From: Oceanospirillaceae bacterium
Lineage (GTDB): Bacteria > Pseudomonadota > Gammaproteobacteria > Pseudomonadales > Balneatricaceae
DNA: 64,000 nt
Assembly (NCBI GenBank): GCA_013215375.1
Contig: JABSRB010000030.1
Span: 1 to 64,000, forward strand
Reading direction: 5' to 3'
Of the stretch, positions 62,614 through 64,000 are shown one piece after another. Under the pieces are notes generated by a model. That model was not told the DNA's origin and ran no database searches. It saw nothing but the letters and a program-made list of their open reading frames with translations. Numbering within the stretch: position 1 is the first letter of the stretch; every line of letters starts with the position of its first letter. A program made the translations under genes and the position numbers.

Positions 62614-63063
62614 ATGGAAATTAAAGTAACAGCGTTACAGCAAGAAGATAGAGAGCAATGGGAAAAGTTATATAACGCCTACGCACAGTTTTATAAAGTA
62701 CCGATGGATGCGCAAATTCTTGATAGGGTTTGGCAGTGGATCTTTGATCCGCAACAGCGTTTTTTCGCATTGATAGCCAAAGATGAGGCGGGGGTTGCAC
62801 TTGGATTAATGCATTATCGAGAAATGGCCTCTCCATTGCGTGGTGCCTACGTAGGATTTTTGGATGACTTGTTTGTCGATCCTGGGTGTCGCGGTAGTGG
62901 GGTGGTGGACGTGCTTTTTGCCCGGCTTAAAGAGGAGGCAAAAGCAAATGGCTGGCCTTTCACTCGCTGGATTACAGCGGAGAATAACTATCGAGGCAGG
63001 GCAGTTTATGATCGCTTAGCGGAGAAAACACAGTGGCAGACTTATCAAATGGCGAGTGAATAA
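62614..63063 (+). CDS. GNAT-family N-acetyltransferase
   Basis: 149 aa. Single GNAT domain: WEKLYNAYAQFYKVPM, FFALIAKDEAGVALGLMHYREM, GAYVGFLDDLFVDPGCRGSGVVDVLFARLKEEAKANGW (acetyl-CoA loop as RGSG rather than the common RGxG(I/K)G) and NYRGRAVYDRLAEKTQWQTYQM. The substrate is unknown. It lies 77 bp after the first GNAT gene, separated by the heptamer repeat, and ends at a clear terminator. Confidence 0.9.
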   Translation: MEIKVTALQQEDREQWEKLYNAYAQFYKVPMDAQILDRVWQWIFDPQQRFFALIAKDEAGVALGLMHYREMASPLRGAYVGFLDDLFVDPGCRGSGVVDVLFARLKEEAKANGWPFTRWITAENNYRGRAVYDRLAEKTQWQTYQMASE

Positions 63064-63100
63064 GCATAGCAATACATGAGTTGAATAATTGATTAAATAT

Positions 63101-63126
63101 AGGAGCTAATGGTAGCTCCTTTTTTA
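63101..63126 (+). terminator. Rho-independent terminator after the GNAT gene
   Basis: AGGAGCTA-ATGG-TAGCTCCT followed by TTTTTT, a perfect 8-bp stem. Confidence 0.92.
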
Positions 63127-63143
63127 TGGACTCAATATGAATC

Positions 63144-63318
63144 GAACGCAGTTCGGTGTAGCCTTCTCAGTATATTGAAGACACAAAAAAGCCCAGCGAC
63201 TCTTTATGATGAGAAAGCTAGGCTTAGTTGGAAAGATGTCTTTCGATATTTTGACCTCTGGTCAAAAATCTATCGACTCATATTTTCAGCTGAGACTGAA
63301 AAATGATTGGTGTCCGGT
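63144..63318 (-). repeat. direct repeat copy 1 with tRNA-Phe 3'-end remnant
   Basis: GAACGCAGTTCGGTGTAGCC to TGATTGGTGTCCGG matches copy 2 (63347-63507) over most of its length, with near-identity in the ATGTCTTTCGATATTTTGAC section. On the minus strand its start reads CCGGACACCAATCA, a mutated version of the tRNA-Phe end CCGGGCACCAATCA. It carries its own terminator-like hairpin at 63185-63226 (minus-strand T-run). Confidence 0.85.
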
Positions 63319-63346
63319 TGTGTGGAAAGTCGGAATCAGTGTTTTT

Positions 63347-63507
63347 GAATGCAGTTCGATGTAGCCAGTTTAGAGCTGATTAAACACAAAAAAGCCCAGA
63401 CGTTAATCTAGGCTTATTTGAAAGGATGTCTTTCGATATTTTGACCTCTGGTCAAAAATCTATCGACTCATATTTTCAGCTTAGGCTGAAAAATGATTGG
63501 TGCCCGG
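63347..63507 (-). repeat. direct repeat copy 2 abutting tRNA-Phe
   Basis: Same unit as 63144-63318 but ending in the intact tRNA-Phe 3' end. It includes the hairpin at 63388-63415. Confidence 0.85.
63388..63415 (-). terminator. terminator of tRNA-Phe
   Basis: Minus strand AAGCC...GGGCTTTTTT hairpin about 80 bp after the tRNA end; the same structure recurs in copy 1. Confidence 0.8.
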
Positions 63508-63573
63508 AGGCGGAATCGAACCACCGACACGAGGATTTTCAATCCTCTGCTCTACCGACTGAGCTATCCGGGC
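63498..63573 (-). tRNA. tRNA-Phe (GAA)
   Basis: Minus strand GCCCGGATAGCTCAGTCGG, anticodon arm AGGATTGAAAATCCT with GAA, T-arm GGTTCGATTCC, and acceptor end TCCGGGCA followed by encoded CCA. Complete cloverleaf of 76 nt including CCA. Confidence 0.97.
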
Positions 63574-63819
63574 ATATCTTGGGTAACTCGGCGCGTATTA
63601 GACAATAATATGTATTAAGCGTCAACTGATTTTTTTGTTTTTTGTTTCCTTGATTAATAAATTAGACCCCTCTCGCTTATAAGCTATAGTTATTGCTGCA
63701 CTTAATGCAAAATAGTTGGAAGTTAGATAACATCTAATTGAATTTTTAGCGGCTGTTCTGCTATTTGTGCGTCCGTTGCTGAGTATTGTTGGTATTGTGA
63801 GTAATCAGAGGAGTTAACA

Positions 63820-64000
63820 TTGTTGCTGTTCGATAAAAAGACAAAGAAACAAGCGATTAGGGTGTGTCTGAGAATCGCTAATGAAGGCACTTCTATTGCT
63901 ATCAGCAAACTTATTGCCGGTAAAATTCAATTACATCACTGTGAATATTTCAGCGCTTTTGATTTAGAACAAAATCCAGATTCCATCCAAGATTTTATCG
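63820..64000 (+). CDS. partial gene, possibly MSHA biogenesis protein MshI
   Basis: An open frame from TTG 63820 runs to the window edge without stops, preceded by AGGAG six bases upstream. It gives LLFDKKTKKQAIRVCLRIAN, then GTSIAISKLIAGKIQLHHCEYFSAF. The pattern of a short basic N-terminus then an actin-like VCLRIANEGTSIAI strand suggests MshI/PilM-type proteins. The identification is tentative because only 60 codons are visible. Confidence 0.5.
   Translation, partial: MLLFDKKTKKQAIRVCLRIANEGTSIAISKLIAGKIQLHHCEYFSAFDLEQNPDSIQDFI

Noticed and set aside
1-63573. Interpretation of the interval between tRNA-Leu and tRNA-Phe as a genomic island
   Set aside because: No integrase, no matching attachment repeats between the two tRNAs, and many core genes (ssb, nhaA, pilus genes) lie inside.
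63109-63608. Short rightward frames in the tRNA-Phe flank
   Set aside because: They cover the direct repeats, terminators and the antisense of tRNA-Phe and contain no coding motifs.
63723-63908. Leftward 61-codon frame near the right edge
   Set aside because: Antisense to a better-supported rightward partial gene with a good ribosome-binding site.

Overview
The window looks like chromosome of a gammaproteobacterium of moderate GC, probably a marine or aquatic lineage. The signs are a γ-type ssb, type IV pilus minor pilins with PilY1, a probable MSHA-type gene at the right edge, TRAP transport of sugar acids, NhaA, several c-di-GMP proteins and many LysR regulators. I cannot name the genus. 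No prophage, intact insertion sequence or CRISPR array is visible.

Left part (1-21 kb): a partial tRNA-Leu, ssb, a BrnT/CopG-type toxin-antitoxin pair, an IS256 transposase remnant and a DnaQ-like exonuclease. Then come an MHYT-domain histidine kinase with a response regulator carrying a degenerate HD-GYP-like domain, a DUF1223 protein, a divergent quinone oxidoreductase/LysR pair, and a secreted ethylbenzene-dehydrogenase-haem-domain protein coupled to a GGDEF-EAL enzyme. A leftward set of small housekeeping or stress genes (DUF2461, VOC, AraC, zinc peptidase, thioredoxin-like, Tat-exported dienelactone hydrolase, TPR) is followed by a chromosomal Qnr-like pentapeptide-repeat protein.

Middle (21-34 kb): a nine-gene leftward operon, dctQ-dctM-dctP-2-hydroxyacid dehydrogenase-RraA-like-Yellow/MRJP-like-KDG-kinase-like-SDR-cupin. 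It is divergent from a GntR/FCD regulator, and a perfect 21-bp palindrome lies between them. This is a self-contained uptake and catabolism unit for an unknown sugar acid or similar carboxylate. It is followed by a decayed SNF2/SWIM gene, an EamA exporter/LysR pair and a DUF2161 nuclease-fold protein.

Right part (34-64 kb): SDR/HxlR, a diguanylate cyclase, a tautomerase/MarR pair sharing an operator, a fused CydDC-like ABC exporter, nhaA, a periplasmic binding-like protein, a trans-sulfuration enzyme with an Lrp regulator, and fimT-pilV-pilW-pilX-pilY1 interrupted by a MITE-like repeat and without pilE. HxlR/MdaB, a GFA protein, a MocR regulator, two GNAT enzymes, tRNA-Phe with a duplicated 3' flank and the start of a possible mshI follow.

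The most unusual structural feature is a set of palindromic repeat families. Family A has three copies of 163, 43 and 163 bp, two of them abutting the starts of transporter genes. Family B has five copies or fragments; its terminal repeats carry the stop codons of three unrelated genes. There is also a 139-bp MITE-like element in the pilus operon and a nested-palindrome element after ssb.
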